Positions 43,363 through 51,704 of a stretch of DNA of 64,000 nt are shown one piece after another. The stretch spans positions 1,612,001 to 1,676,000 of the forward strand of contig NZ_JABMCZ010000003.1 in the NCBI RefSeq assembly GCF_013186535.1. Direction: 5' to 3'. The stretch comes from Nocardia terpenica. GTDB taxonomy: Bacteria; Actinomycetota; Actinomycetes; Mycobacteriales; Mycobacteriaceae. Position 1 is the stretch's first letter; each line of letters begins with the position of its first letter. The notes below the pieces were generated by a model. The model was not told the DNA's origin and searched no databases. It saw only the letters and a list, made by a program, of their open reading frames with translations. Made by a program: the position numbers and the translations under genes.

Positions 43363-43415
43363 CAAACAGTTCTTCGCGAAGAAGTCTTTGCGAAGAACTG
43401 TTTGTGGTCTACAGT
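43363..43415 (+). promoter_or_regulatory. Promoter with nested palindromes upstream of the winged-helix regulator
   Basis: CAAACAGTTCTTCGC (43363-43377) and GCGAAGAACTGTTTG (43390-43404) are perfect 15-bp inverted repeats. The perfect palindrome TTCTTCGCGAAGAA (43370-43383) overlaps the left arm. TTTGCG (43387-43392) and TACAGT (43410-43415) form a promoter with 17-bp spacing, 7 nt from ATG 43423. A regulator bound here would cover the -35. Confidence 0.75.
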
Positions 43416-43422
43416 GCTCGGT

Positions 43423-44088
43423 ATGACTGATAGGGGCGTGGGTCCGGATGATCCGAAATCCGAAGCGGCAGCGGTTGTTCTGGATGCCAAGGGGTTGCGC
43501 GCGTTGGCGCATCCGGTCCGCGTGCAGGCGGTGGGGTTGCTGCGGAAGTACGGTCCTTCGACGGCTACCCGCCTCGCCGAACGGCTCGGCGTCAATTCCG
43601 GTACGGCCAGCTACCACCTACGTCAGCTCGGCGCGGCGGGTTTCGTCGAGGAGGACACCGAGCGCGGCAATGCGCGTGAGCGCTGGTGGCGTCCGGTTTA
43701 TCAGAGGACGCAGCTCGACGCCGCCGAGATGGCCGAGCGAGATCCCGAGGCCGTCCTCGCCTTCCTCCAAACCATCGCCGCCATCCACAACCTCAGCGCT
43801 CAACGCACGCTGAACGAGTTCCAGACCATGCCCCGCGAATGGCGGGACAGCTTCGATATGAGCGACTATGTCCTGTGGCTCACACCCACGGAAACCATCG
43901 CTCTGCGTGCGGAACTGGGGGAAGTCATCGCCCGCTACCGGCAGGAGTCGCTCGAAACGGCGGCCGACACCCCGGAGGGAGCCGAGCGAGTCAGCCTCGT
44001 CGTGCACATCCTCCCCGAACTCGATGTCCGCGCCGCCTCGGAGGCCGGTCCTCGGAAAGCGTCAGGGCTGATGGGCCAGGAGGATTGA
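43423..44088 (+). CDS. Winged-helix (ArsR/HTH_20-type) transcriptional regulator
   Basis: The 221-residue protein has an N-terminal winged helix: LDAKGLRALAHPVRVQAVGL, recognition helix NSGTASYHLRQLGAAGFVEE and wing NARERWWRPV. A C-terminal helical domain of about 120 residues follows, without cysteine metal sites, as in the larger ArsR-like regulators that often control an adjacent MFS exporter. No such exporter follows here. It probably represses itself through the nested palindromes. ATG 43423 is 7 nt past a TACAGT box. Confidence 0.83.
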   Translation: MTDRGVGPDDPKSEAAAVVLDAKGLRALAHPVRVQAVGLLRKYGPSTATRLAERLGVNSGTASYHLRQLGAAGFVEEDTERGNARERWWRPVYQRTQLDAAEMAERDPEAVLAFLQTIAAIHNLSAQRTLNEFQTMPREWRDSFDMSDYVLWLTPTETIALRAELGEVIARYRQESLETAADTPEGAERVSLVVHILPELDVRAASEAGPRKASGLMGQED

Positions 44089-44430
44089 AGTGGGCGTACG
44101 GCGCTGGGCAGGGTGGCCATCACGTCTACGCCGACTGCGAAGATCTGGCGCGAGTTCTGTTGGTGATTCTGCGAATACGGCTCTCGATGAGCGCCGCAGC
44201 GCGGTGTGCCCTCAATCCTGTTGCCCGATCAGCGATTTGCCTTGTGCCGGAAGGCCGACGGGACTCGCATACCCACCGATCTTCGTGGCTACACCTACAC
44301 TGACGGCCATGTTCTAGCGGCTGCGCACTTCCACACAAGGCGACGGGGTGCTATCGGTATCGGCCCGGATGGGGTTCGGCTCGTAGCTGAACTTATCGAT
44401 CCGGTGAGGGTGTGGTGCTCTGATCGAGCA
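44089..44430. other. Stretch without a recognisable gene
   Basis: About 340 bp between the regulator stop and the methyltransferase remnant. Several frames are open, but none has a plausible start with a family match. No repeat, RNA gene or operator stands out. Confidence 0.5.
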
Positions 44431-44883
44431 ATGACACATGCCGCGTATGACGAGATCGCTGAATGGTATGAGCGCACGTTTCTTGCTGGTCGACGGGTGC
44501 AGCGGGATGGTGGGGACCCGCTGGGAATTGTGCGTGCGCTCGAGGAGTGGTTGGGGGGTGGGGTTGGGCCGTGTCTGGATATCGGTTGTGGCACTGGGGT
44601 TTTTGCCGCACGGATACGTGAGTTGGGGTGGGAGCCTGTCGGGGTTGATCTGTCCGGTGGGATGTTGCGGTATGCGGTGAATCGTCTGCCCGTGGTTCGG
44701 AAGGTGCGGGCTACCCATCTGCCCTTGCCCCGGCTGCTCCGGATCTTCGTCGACAATGGGCTTGTACTCGACGATTTCGTCGAAGGTGGCGTCCCGATTC
44801 CCACCATGCTGGCCGTGCAGGCTCACCGCAGCTGTTCGATCACCTTTGCGACCGATGACATGTCGGTTTCGTTGATGGAGTAG
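44431..44883 (+). pseudogene. SAM-dependent methyltransferase with internal deletion
   Basis: ATG 44431 starts MTHAAYDEIAEWYERTFLAG and reaches the SAM site CLDIGCGTGVFAARIRELGW and VGVDLSGGMLRYA. After NRLPVV the sequence jumps to RKVRATHLPLPRLLRIFVDN and GLVLDDFVEGG, which in this family is the C-terminal end, about 90 residues later. The central beta-sheet part is therefore missing, in frame. The family end would be near 44826; the frame runs on into the opposite-strand LLM gene. The product is about 150 residues against about 250 for relatives, and is probably inactive. Confidence 0.6.
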
Positions 44884-45719
44884 TGGGTGACGTTGTAGGT
44901 GTGGCGGTAGTGCTGGAGAGTGTCGGCGATGGTGGTGGGGGAGCCGTGTAGGACGCCGGGGAGGTAGCGGAGTTGGTGGTCGGAGAGGTCTGGGTTGAAT
45001 TTGCGGGGGAGGGTGAGGTTGGCGTTGTGGCCCAGGTCTATTGCTTGGATTGTCAGGCCCAGTTCGAGGTTGGGGAAATGGGAGCCTGCGGCGGCGCGGA
45101 CGAAATCGATGCGGCGGGCCAGGGCGGCGGTGCCCTCGTCTTCGGAGGCGATATCGGAATCGACGGGGACACCGGCGAGGGCGAGGGTGTCGACGTGTCC
45201 GGCGGTCGCTCGCACCAGGCGGTCTCCGCGTCCGGCCACCAGGAGTGGGATGTGGCGGTGGACCGGTGGTTGATGGTCGCTCGTGAGCAGGGCTCGGATC
45301 TCGGCGATGGTGGTGCTCAGGTAGTCGATGCGCTGCCGGGCGCCGAGGAAGGGCAGGCCCGCGGCCTCGAACTCGGGCTTCGCGAAATCCGGTCCGGCGC
45401 CCAGGCCGAATTCGAATCGGCCGTCGGTGAGTTGGTCCACGGTGGCGACGTCGCGGGCCAGCAGGGCGGGCCGGTAGAAGCCCGCGTTCAGGACCATGGT
45501 TCCGACCTGCACGCGGTTCGTCGCCTCCGCCATGGCGACCACCGTGGGGAAGGGGGAGGTCAGGCCCAGGTGGTCGGGAACCTGGACCACGTCGAAGCCC
45601 AGGTCTTCGGCCCGTCGTGCCTTGTCCCGCCACTCGGCGCGCGAGGCCGCGGCGGAGAACCCGACGGCGAACCGAAAAGGACGCGGTGTCAGCGCATTTC
45701 GATCTTCCACACCGTGCAC
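44823..45719 (-). CDS. LLM-class oxidoreductase, probably F420-dependent
   Basis: The 298-residue protein is a luciferase-like TIM barrel: FRFAVGFSAAASRAEWRDKA, GFDVVQVPDHLGLTSPFPTV, VQVGTMVLNAGFYRPALLAR, FEFGLGAGPDFAKPEFEAAG and PLLVAGRGDRLVRATAGHVD. These match the actinobacterial TIGR03621-type F420 enzymes. The substrate is not known. The gene converges on the methyltransferase remnant and is divergent from a TetR gene 110 bp away. Confidence 0.83.
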   Translation of the reverse strand: MHGVEDRNALTPRPFRFAVGFSAAASRAEWRDKARRAEDLGFDVVQVPDHLGLTSPFPTVVAMAEATNRVQVGTMVLNAGFYRPALLARDVATVDQLTDGRFEFGLGAGPDFAKPEFEAAGLPFLGARQRIDYLSTTIAEIRALLTSDHQPPVHRHIPLLVAGRGDRLVRATAGHVDTLALAGVPVDSDIASEDEGTAALARRIDFVRAAAGSHFPNLELGLTIQAIDLGHNANLTLPRKFNPDLSDHQLRYLPGVLHGSPTTIADTLQHYRHTYNVTHYSINETDMSSVAKVIEQLR

Positions 45720-45792
45720 GGTAGCCGATCGACTGCGCGGACCATAGATATTTATCCGTCGACAACGCGCGTCGTCGAGACGCGATGGAGTT

Positions 45793-45823
45793 TTTGACAG
45801 ATCAGTAAAATACTCGCTACAGT
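45793..45823 (+). promoter_or_regulatory. Promoter and operator of the TetR gene at 45830
   Basis: TTGACA (45794-45799) and TACAGT (45818-45823) are 18 bp apart, with the ATG 6 nt downstream. TTTGACAGATCAGTA (45793-45807) is the inverted match of TACCGATCTGTCAAA at 46456-46470, so one repressor probably binds both. Confidence 0.75.
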
Positions 45824-45829
45824 CGGAAC

Positions 45830-46411
45830 ATGGCGCGTCCGAAGAAGGTTCAGCCCGATGACGCGGTCGAGGCGGCCATGCAGACGTTCTGGAGCAAGGG
45901 GTATGCCGCGACCTCGACCGCCGATCTCATCGACAGCACGGGGCTCGGGCGGGGCAGTCTCTATCACGCGTTCACCAGCAAGCATCATCTGTTCGAGCAG
46001 GCGCTCGAGCGGTATCACGCGCGGGGCGAGAACGGGCAGATCCGGCGGCTCGACGGGGAAGGGACTGCGCCGCAGAAGATTCGGCGTCTGATGCTGGAGG
46101 GCGTCGGACGGATCGCCGAGGACCCCGAGCGGCGCGGATGCCTGGCCTGCAATACCGTCGTCGAGCTGGCCGGGAGCGATCCGGCGGCGGTGGCGCTGGC
46201 GCGGCGCTCGTTCACCCGGCTCGAGAACGCCCTCACAGATGTGCTCACCGCGGGACAGCGGGCCGGGGAAATCCGCACCGATCGGCCCGCGCGGGTCCTG
46301 GCGACCGCGGTGATGAGCGGCTACTACGGGCTGCTCGTGCTGGCCAAGGCGGCTCCCGATCCGCGCGCCCTGGAGGACACGGTGGACGCGCTCATCGCCG
46401 GACTCTGCTGA
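45830..46411 (+). CDS. TetR-family repressor of the adjacent MFS exporter
   Basis: The 193-residue protein has the HTH STADLIDSTGLGRGSLYHAF followed by TSKHHLFEQALERYH, typical of the AcrR/NemR-like subgroup. A cysteine pair in ERRGCLACNTVVELAG sits where ligand-sensing cysteines occur in NemR-type sensors of electrophiles; redox sensing is possible but not shown. A matching operator lies before this gene and before the MFS gene. A terminator follows at 46419. Confidence 0.87.
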   Translation: MARPKKVQPDDAVEAAMQTFWSKGYAATSTADLIDSTGLGRGSLYHAFTSKHHLFEQALERYHARGENGQIRRLDGEGTAPQKIRRLMLEGVGRIAEDPERRGCLACNTVVELAGSDPAAVALARRSFTRLENALTDVLTAGQRAGEIRTDRPARVLATAVMSGYYGLLVLAKAAPDPRALEDTVDALIAGLC

Positions 46412-46418
46412 TTTCCCA

Positions 46419-46442
46419 CCCCGCGGTCGCGGGGTTTTCTTT
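46419..46442 (+). terminator. Terminator after the TetR gene
   Basis: CCCCGC (46419-46424), loop GGTC, GCGGGG (46429-46434), then TTTTCTTT. The MFS gene therefore needs its own promoter. Confidence 0.75.
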
Positions 46443-46455
46443 CGCCCATGTTTTG

Positions 46456-46470
46456 TACCGATCTGTCAAA
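46456..46470 (+). promoter_or_regulatory. Operator upstream of the MFS exporter
   Basis: TACCGATCTGTCAAA matches the reverse complement of 45793-45807 at 14 of 15 bases. It lies 15 bp before the MFS start. Confidence 0.65.
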
Positions 46471-46485
46471 TTGGAGGGGATTCCC

Positions 46486-47880
46486 ATGACATCGACGGCC
46501 ACGGCGCGCCGCGGCGGTGTGCTGATACTGCTGGCGATTGCCCAGTTGATCATTACCGTCGACTACAACATCGTGTTCGTCGCGCTGCCCGCCATCGCCC
46601 GCGACCTGCACTTCTCCGGGGCGTCCGGGCAGTGGGTGATCAGCGCGTTCGTGGTGGCCTACGGCGGTTTCGTGCTGCTGGGCGGCCGCCTGGCCGATCT
46701 GTTGGGGCGGCGGCGCATGTTCGTGGCCGGTATGGCGGGGTTCGCGGCGTCCTCGCTGGTCGGTGCGCTGGCGGTGGCGCCGTGGATGCTGATCGCGGCC
46801 CGGGCCGCGCAGGGGGTGAGTGCGGCGGTGCTGTTTCCGGCGGCGCAGGCGTTGATCAACACGCTGTTCGAGCCTGGGCCGCAACGGAATCGGGCACAGG
46901 CGATCAATGGTGGCGTCGGGGCGGCCGGGCTGTCGCTCGGGGCGCTGCTGGGCGGGGTGCTCACCAGCCTGTTCGGCTGGTCGGCGGTCTTCGCGGTCAC
47001 CGTGCCGATCGCTGGTATTGCCGCGGTGGTCGCCGCATTCCGCCTGCCGCCGGATGTCCCGTCCGCCGCGCGGCGCGGATTGGATGTTCCCGGTGCGGTA
47101 TTCGTGACGTCGGCCGTGCTGCTGCTGGTCGGCGCGCTGGTGCAGGGACCGGATGCCGGATGGGGCTCGATGTCTGTAATAGCCTGTGCCGCAGTGGGAT
47201 CGGTGCTGCTCGCGGTTTTCGTGGTAGTCGAAATGCGCACTGCCGCACCCCTGATGCGATTTGGCATGCTCCGCAACAGGTTTCTGTCGACCGCCGCGGT
47301 GGTGATGTTCCTGTCGCAGGGATTGCTGAGTGGACTGCTCTACCTGCTCACGATCGATCTACAGGATCGGCACGGATACTCCGCTCTGGCAACGGGATTG
47401 GCGTTCCTGCCGTTCACCGTGATCACCATGGTCAGCACCCGCGGTGCGGGGCGGATCGTGTCGCGGCTCGGGGTCCGGCGCACCTTGCTCGTCGGCCTGG
47501 CGTTGTATGCGCTCGGTACCGCCGTGCTGGCGGCGGGCCTGATGCCGAATGCGGGGTACGCGGCGGTGCTGCCCGGCCTGGCCCTCGCCGCGCTCGGCAG
47601 CGGGCTCACCTGGGTGGGCCAATTCGCCGCCGCCGCAACCGATATCGACGGCAGTGAGCAGGGTATCGCCGCCGGAACGGCCAATACCGCCCGCAATGTG
47701 GGCAGTGCCGTCGGGCTGGCGGTTCTCACCGCGATCGCGGCGGCCGCCCACGACATCCAGGCCGCGATGTATGTGGCCGCCGTGCTGCCACTGCTCGGAA
47801 TTCCGGCCGTTGCGATCGGCCTCCGCAAATCCTCGGCTCGGCCCGCTCCGCTGCTCGCGCCATCGGGCTCGCGACCGTAG
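46486..47880 (+). CDS. MFS drug-efflux transporter, DHA2 type (14 helices)
   Basis: The 464-residue protein starts MTSTATARRGGVLILLAIAQ and has VDYNIVFVALPAIARDLHFS (motif D1-like), GGRLADLLGRRRMF (motif A), and RAAQGVSAAVLFPAAQALIN (motif C-type region). The 14-helix DHA2 layout is that of proton-driven multidrug exporters of the EmrB/QacA group. GGAGGGG precedes ATG 46486. Repression by the TetR protein upstream is likely from the shared operator. Confidence 0.88.
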   Translation: MTSTATARRGGVLILLAIAQLIITVDYNIVFVALPAIARDLHFSGASGQWVISAFVVAYGGFVLLGGRLADLLGRRRMFVAGMAGFAASSLVGALAVAPWMLIAARAAQGVSAAVLFPAAQALINTLFEPGPQRNRAQAINGGVGAAGLSLGALLGGVLTSLFGWSAVFAVTVPIAGIAAVVAAFRLPPDVPSAARRGLDVPGAVFVTSAVLLLVGALVQGPDAGWGSMSVIACAAVGSVLLAVFVVVEMRTAAPLMRFGMLRNRFLSTAAVVMFLSQGLLSGLLYLLTIDLQDRHGYSALATGLAFLPFTVITMVSTRGAGRIVSRLGVRRTLLVGLALYALGTAVLAAGLMPNAGYAAVLPGLALAALGSGLTWVGQFAAAATDIDGSEQGIAAGTANTARNVGSAVGLAVLTAIAAAAHDIQAAMYVAAVLPLLGIPAVAIGLRKSSARPAPLLAPSGSRP

Positions 47881-47975
47881 GGTCTCCGACCTCCTCGAGC
47901 GCGGCTGAGCGATCGATCACCCGCCGGGCCGACTCTGCTCGGGAATGGCCAGGGGTGCGGACGCGCTGTCATCCG

Positions 47976-49043
47976 ATGACATCGATCGCACCGATACCGA
48001 AAGGCAGCGTCGGCATGCCCTTGGCGCTTTCCATCCTCGACCTGGCGACCATCGCCCCCGGACAGACCGCGCGGGACAGCTTCGCCAACAGCGTGGCCTT
48101 GGCGCAGACCGCCGAGCGCACCGGTTATCGCCGGGTCTGGTATGCCGAGCACCACAACATGGGGACCATCGCCTCCAGCGCCACCAGCGTGCTGATCGGG
48201 CATGTGGCCGAGCACACCGCGAGCATCCGGCTGGGCGCGGGCGGCATCATGTTGCCCAACCATTCGCCGCTGGTGATCGCCGAGCAGTTCGGGACGCTGG
48301 AGACGCTGTTCCCGGGCCGGATCGACCTCGGGCTGGGTCGTGCACCCGGCAGCGATCAGAAGACCATGTACGCGCTGCGGCGCGATCACACCTCCGCCGA
48401 CCGGTTCCCGCAGGATGTGCTGGAACTGCACGGGTACCTGAGCGGGGACTCGAGGGTGCCCGGGGTGCGGGCGGTGCCGCGGGCGGAAGGCGTTGTGCCG
48501 CTGTATATTCTCGGCTCGTCGCTGTTCGGTGCGCAGCTGGCCGCGCAACTGGGCCTGCCGTACGCGTTCGCCTCGCACTTCGCGCCCGACGCGCTGCACG
48601 ACGCGGTCGCGGTCTACCGCGAAACGTTCCGCCCCTCCGAGCAATTGGCGGAGCCCTATGTCATGGCCGGTGTGAACGTCTTCGCGGCGACCGAGCACGA
48701 TGTGGCGCACGAGCAGCGCGCGGTCGCCTACCGGGAACGGGCCCGCCGCATGATCCAGCGCGGCCCCGCGCGGCCCGAACTCACCGACGCCGAGGTCGAC
48801 GCCCTGCTCGCCTCCCCACAGGGGCAGCAGCTGGCCGCCATGACCAGGTACACCGCGGTCGGCACCCCCGACGAAATCCGTTCCTACCTCACCGATTTCG
48901 CCGACTCGATCGGCGCCGACGAACTGATCACCGCCCACCACGCCACCGCCATCGACGACCGCATCCGCTCGGTAGAGCTGACCGCGTCCGCGCTCGACCT
49001 CACCGCGGAACCGATTGCTGGAGAGTCGGTTTCCGCACAGTGA
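47976..49043 (+). CDS. LLM-class flavin-dependent oxidoreductase (MsnO8-like)
   Basis: The 355-residue luciferase-like protein has PLALSILDLATIAPGQTARD, YRRVWYAEHHNMGTIASSAT, IRLGAGGIMLPNHSPLVIAE, FGTLETLFPGRIDLGLGRAP and PLYILGSSLFGAQLAAQLGL. The AEHH and GRAPG blocks are those of the FMN-dependent MsnO8/YhbW group, unlike the F420-type gene at 44823. ATG 47976 was chosen; the in-frame ATG at 48015 (MPLALSILDL) is an alternative. Substrate is unknown. Confidence 0.85.
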   Translation: MTSIAPIPKGSVGMPLALSILDLATIAPGQTARDSFANSVALAQTAERTGYRRVWYAEHHNMGTIASSATSVLIGHVAEHTASIRLGAGGIMLPNHSPLVIAEQFGTLETLFPGRIDLGLGRAPGSDQKTMYALRRDHTSADRFPQDVLELHGYLSGDSRVPGVRAVPRAEGVVPLYILGSSLFGAQLAAQLGLPYAFASHFAPDALHDAVAVYRETFRPSEQLAEPYVMAGVNVFAATEHDVAHEQRAVAYRERARRMIQRGPARPELTDAEVDALLASPQGQQLAAMTRYTAVGTPDEIRSYLTDFADSIGADELITAHHATAIDDRIRSVELTASALDLTAEPIAGESVSAQ

Positions 49044-49076
49044 TCGGTATCCCTGCTGAGTCGAAAAGCCCCCTTG

Positions 49077-49143
49077 ATCCCGGCGTGCTTTTGGCCGGAA
49101 TCCACACTGCTGCAGGAGATCCCGGCCAAAAGCACGCCGGGAT
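49077..49143 (+). repeat. Intergenic inverted-repeat element (locus F)
   Basis: Arms at 49077-49101 and 49119-49143, spacer 17 nt; the right arm has CCGGCCAAAAGCACGCCGG. No tandem tail. It lies between the convergent LLM and lipoprotein genes. Confidence 0.88.
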
Positions 49144-49216
49144 GACGAGTAGGGGCCACCTTGTGGGCGATCGGCTCGGCGCTCACCGGCATCGACCCGA
49201 TCGGCCGACTGTCGAC

Positions 49217-49603
49217 CTAGCAGGCCGGTCCCACCTCGGCGATGACCTCGTTGAGTGGGGCGGCCGGGCGCGCGTTCTCGTTGTAGCCCGGATTGTCGTC
49301 CGCCCACGCGATTTTCGAGCAGTGCCCGGCGTCTTTCGATTCGCCGTCCTTCCAGGTATGCAGGGTCGGCGCGCAATGGGCGGCGTCGATATCGCCGACG
49401 CGGAGCGCCGAATCCGGCTGTCCCGGCTGTTTGCGCCAGATCAGCAGCGTGCGCTCGGTCCGCAACGGGCACGGCTGCGCGGGCGCGGCCGATACGGTGG
49501 ACGGCTGGGGGCTCGCCGGAGCGTTCTCCTTCGGCGACGAACCACACGCGGCCACTACGACCGCGGCGGCGGAAACGATCGAGGTTACGGCGATGCGGCG
49601 CAT
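49217..49603 (-). CDS. Hypothetical lipoprotein with four conserved-looking cysteines
   Basis: From ATG 49603 the product has 128 residues: signal MRRIAVTSIVSAAAVVVAAC with a lipobox ending in Cys 20, a Ser/Pro-rich linker, then a small domain with Cys in AQPCPLR, DAAHCAPTL, DAGHCSKIA and the terminal GPAC. The cysteines could form two disulfides outside the membrane. AGGGA precedes the ATG. No family or function is recognised. Confidence 0.7.
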   Translation of the reverse strand: MRRIAVTSIVSAAAVVVAACGSSPKENAPASPQPSTVSAAPAQPCPLRTERTLLIWRKQPGQPDSALRVGDIDAAHCAPTLHTWKDGESKDAGHCSKIAWADDNPGYNENARPAAPLNEVIAEVGPAC

Positions 49604-49788
49604 GGATTCCCTCTGTAGGTTTGACGTCGCAGACGTCATAGGGACGTGTCCCGGCGGTGTTACGGCACGAGGGGAACATCCGGCGTGTCAGCGTCCGTGT
49701 CGCCGAGTCGAGCCGTCAACCTCTCGTCGGCCCGCGAGGGTAACCCACCCGCGTGGGCGCGGGTGCAGGTTCGACCGGTGGATACGGG

Positions 49789-50196
49789 TCAGTCGGCGCG
49801 CTTGGCGTTCGGCTCGCTGGTCTGCGCCGCGAGCAGGTCTCGAATCTCGGCCAGGAGTTCGGTCTGGGTGGGCTCGGCGATCTTCTTGCCGCCGAAGCGG
49901 CGCTTGACCGTGTTCATGGGAAGGATGAGCACGAAGTACAGCACGGCCGCCACCATGACGAAGTCGATCGCGGCGCTGATGATGGGGCCGAGGGCGACGA
50001 AGGTGGCCGGTTTGCCCGGAACCAGCTGAAAACCCAAGCCCAACTGGCTGTTTCCGCCCAGGACGGCCAGCAGCGGTTCCACGATTCCCTTGGTGACCGA
50101 CTTCACCACCGCCGTGAACGCCGTGCCCATGACCACCGCCACGGCCAGGTCGATGACGTTCCCGCGCATCAGGAATTCCTTGAAACCTTTGAGCAT
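49789..50196 (-). CDS. mscL: Large-conductance mechanosensitive channel MscL
   Basis: MscL opens at near-lytic tension to release solutes. The 135-residue protein starts MLKGFKEFLMRGNVIDLAVA, has the pore-lining first helix VVMGTAFTAVVKSVTKGIVE, a periplasmic loop, a second helix (IDFVMVAAVLYFVLILPMN) and a C-terminal bundle helix (TQTELLAEIRDLLAAQ). Length and sequence match mycobacterial MscL. With the MscS-like gene at 520 the window encodes both main types of safety valve. Confidence 0.96.
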   Translation of the reverse strand: MLKGFKEFLMRGNVIDLAVAVVMGTAFTAVVKSVTKGIVEPLLAVLGGNSQLGLGFQLVPGKPATFVALGPIISAAIDFVMVAAVLYFVLILPMNTVKRRFGGKKIAEPTQTELLAEIRDLLAAQTSEPNAKRAD

Positions 50197-50303
50197 GCCG
50201 TGCCACCTCGTTGAATCGTGTTCGCTTACCTCCGGCGGAGTCTAGCCATGGCGAATACCTAGCTACCACTCCGGCTTGTGGTCGGGACACGTAGTCTCGG
50301 GCC

Positions 50304-51029
50304 ATGGAGTCCATGCCGCAGCCCTACCGGGAGCGCCCCGCGCGCCTGGTGGACGGCGCGGTGGTGTGGAGCCGCGCGGTGGGGCCCGACGAGGACGCGA
50401 TGGTACTCCCCGACGGGTGCATGGACCTGCTGTGGGTCGGTGGTCGGCTGCTGGTGGCGGGACCCGATACCCGGGGCTATCGGGCTGCGGCCGTCGACGG
50501 CCCGATAGCGGGCATTCGCTTGTTTCCCGGCACCGCGCCCGCGCTGCTCGGCGTCCCGGCGCACGAACTGCTGGATCGCAGAATCGAACTCGCGGAGCTG
50601 TGGCCCGCCGCCCGGGTGCGCGCCCTGAGCGCGCTGGTCGCGGCCGCGCCGGACCCGCGCACCGGTCTGGAGCGGCTCGCGTTCCGCCGCGTCGCCGAGA
50701 CCGAGCCGCCGGACCCCGTGCTGCGGCCGCTGGTGCGGCGGCTGCGCGCGGGCGCCTCGGTGGCGGCCACCGCCGACGAACTCGGGCTCGGTGTCCGCCG
50801 CTTGCACCGACTCTCGCTGTCCGCCTTCGGATACGGACCCAAGATGCTGATGCGGGTGCTGCGCCTACAGCGGGCGCTGGCCCACGTCCACGCCGGAATC
50901 CCCTTCGCCGAGGCCGCCTTTCGCGCCGGTTACGCCGATCAGGCGCACCTGTCCCGCGAGGTGCGGGAGCTGGCCGGAAAACCGTTGCGGCAGTTGGTCG
51001 GTCGCGCCGGTCAGGACAGCGCCGCGTAG
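50304..51029 (+). CDS. AraC-family regulator
   Basis: The 241-residue protein has an N-terminal sensor part with LPDGCMDLLWVGGRLLVAGP and a C-terminal AraC domain: VAATADELGLGVRRLHRLSL, FGYGPKMLMRVLRLQRAL and AEAAFRAGYADQAHLSREVR. The N-terminal D-G-C-x-D pattern is that of the DUF6597 subgroup. TAGTCT lies 6 nt before ATG 50304 (leaderless). The end overlaps the convergent VOC gene by 19 bp, so the two genes may affect each other through antisense transcription. Confidence 0.85.
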   Translation: MESMPQPYRERPARLVDGAVVWSRAVGPDEDAMVLPDGCMDLLWVGGRLLVAGPDTRGYRAAAVDGPIAGIRLFPGTAPALLGVPAHELLDRRIELAELWPAARVRALSALVAAAPDPRTGLERLAFRRVAETEPPDPVLRPLVRRLRAGASVAATADELGLGVRRLHRLSLSAFGYGPKMLMRVLRLQRALAHVHAGIPFAEAAFRAGYADQAHLSREVRELAGKPLRQLVGRAGQDSAA

Positions 51030-51391
51030 AGGTCGATACCGTTGCCGTCCGGATCGTGCACGGTCGCGTAGCGCTGCCCCCACACCGCGTCGAACGGCTT
51101 CAACTCCCCGTGGTACCCGGCGCCGGTCAACTCCTCGTACAGCGCGTCCACCGCGGCCGGGTCGTCGCAGCCGAAGGCCAGCCCGATCCGGCCCGCCCCA
51201 CCCTGCCACCCCGGATGGAATCCGCGCACATTGTCCTCGGTGTCGAGAGCGAGCCGGAACCCGCCGGGCAGCGTGGCCTCCACGTGCCCGCCGAAGTCCC
51301 GGCCGAACTCGAGCCCGAGGCGTTCATAGAAGGTGCGGGAGGCCGCCAGGTCGGCGACCACCAGGCCGATCACATCCAATCGTGCAGTCAT
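51011..51391 (-). CDS. VOC/glyoxalase-fold protein
   Basis: The 126-residue protein has two beta-alpha-beta-beta-beta modules: LDVIGLVVADLAASRTFYER and GLEFGRDFGG in the first, then DDPAAVDALYEELTGAGYHG and ATVHDPDGNGIDLYAAL in the second. That fold serves glyoxalases, dioxygenases and antibiotic-binding proteins; the metal-ligand residues are not complete enough to name an enzyme. Its 3' end overlaps the AraC gene, and it may be its target. Confidence 0.82.
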   Translation of the reverse strand: MTARLDVIGLVVADLAASRTFYERLGLEFGRDFGGHVEATLPGGFRLALDTEDNVRGFHPGWQGGAGRIGLAFGCDDPAAVDALYEELTGAGYHGELKPFDAVWGQRYATVHDPDGNGIDLYAALS

Positions 51392-51446
51392 GCTTCGAAC
51401 CTAGGCCCGGGCCGGGCGGCGGTCTTGAAGGAATCGGACACCGTGC

Positions 51447-51638
51447 CTAGAACCTGATGTGCGCCGCCGCGATGTTCCAGAAGGTGCTGCGGTCTATCGA
51501 GCGGAAGTCCCAGCTCTCGGCGATCGCCCTGGTGGTCGCCACGATGGCGTGCACATCGAAGTCCTCGCGGGTGGCGGTGCCCTTGGCTTCCAATTCGGCG
51601 ATCACGTATTCGGTAGCGCTTTCGAGGGTGTCCAGCAC
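51447..51638 (-). CDS. Small hypothetical protein (63 aa)
   Basis: The product reads MLDTLESATEYVIAELEAKG at its start, then a segment ATREDFDVHAIVATTRAIAE and SWDFRSIDRSTFWNIAAAHI. It is a compact, mostly helical, neutral protein without signal peptide. The composition and codon use are those of a real gene. No family or function is recognised. It lies on the same strand as the ligase genes further upstream. Confidence 0.6.
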   Translation of the reverse strand: MLDTLESATEYVIAELEAKGTATREDFDVHAIVATTRAIAESWDFRSIDRSTFWNIAAAHIRF

Positions 51639-51704
51639 GGCATTCTCCTATCGGTCGTAGTGACACAGACGGTGGATCCGGGCATACACGGGGTCGATCC
51701 GCCC

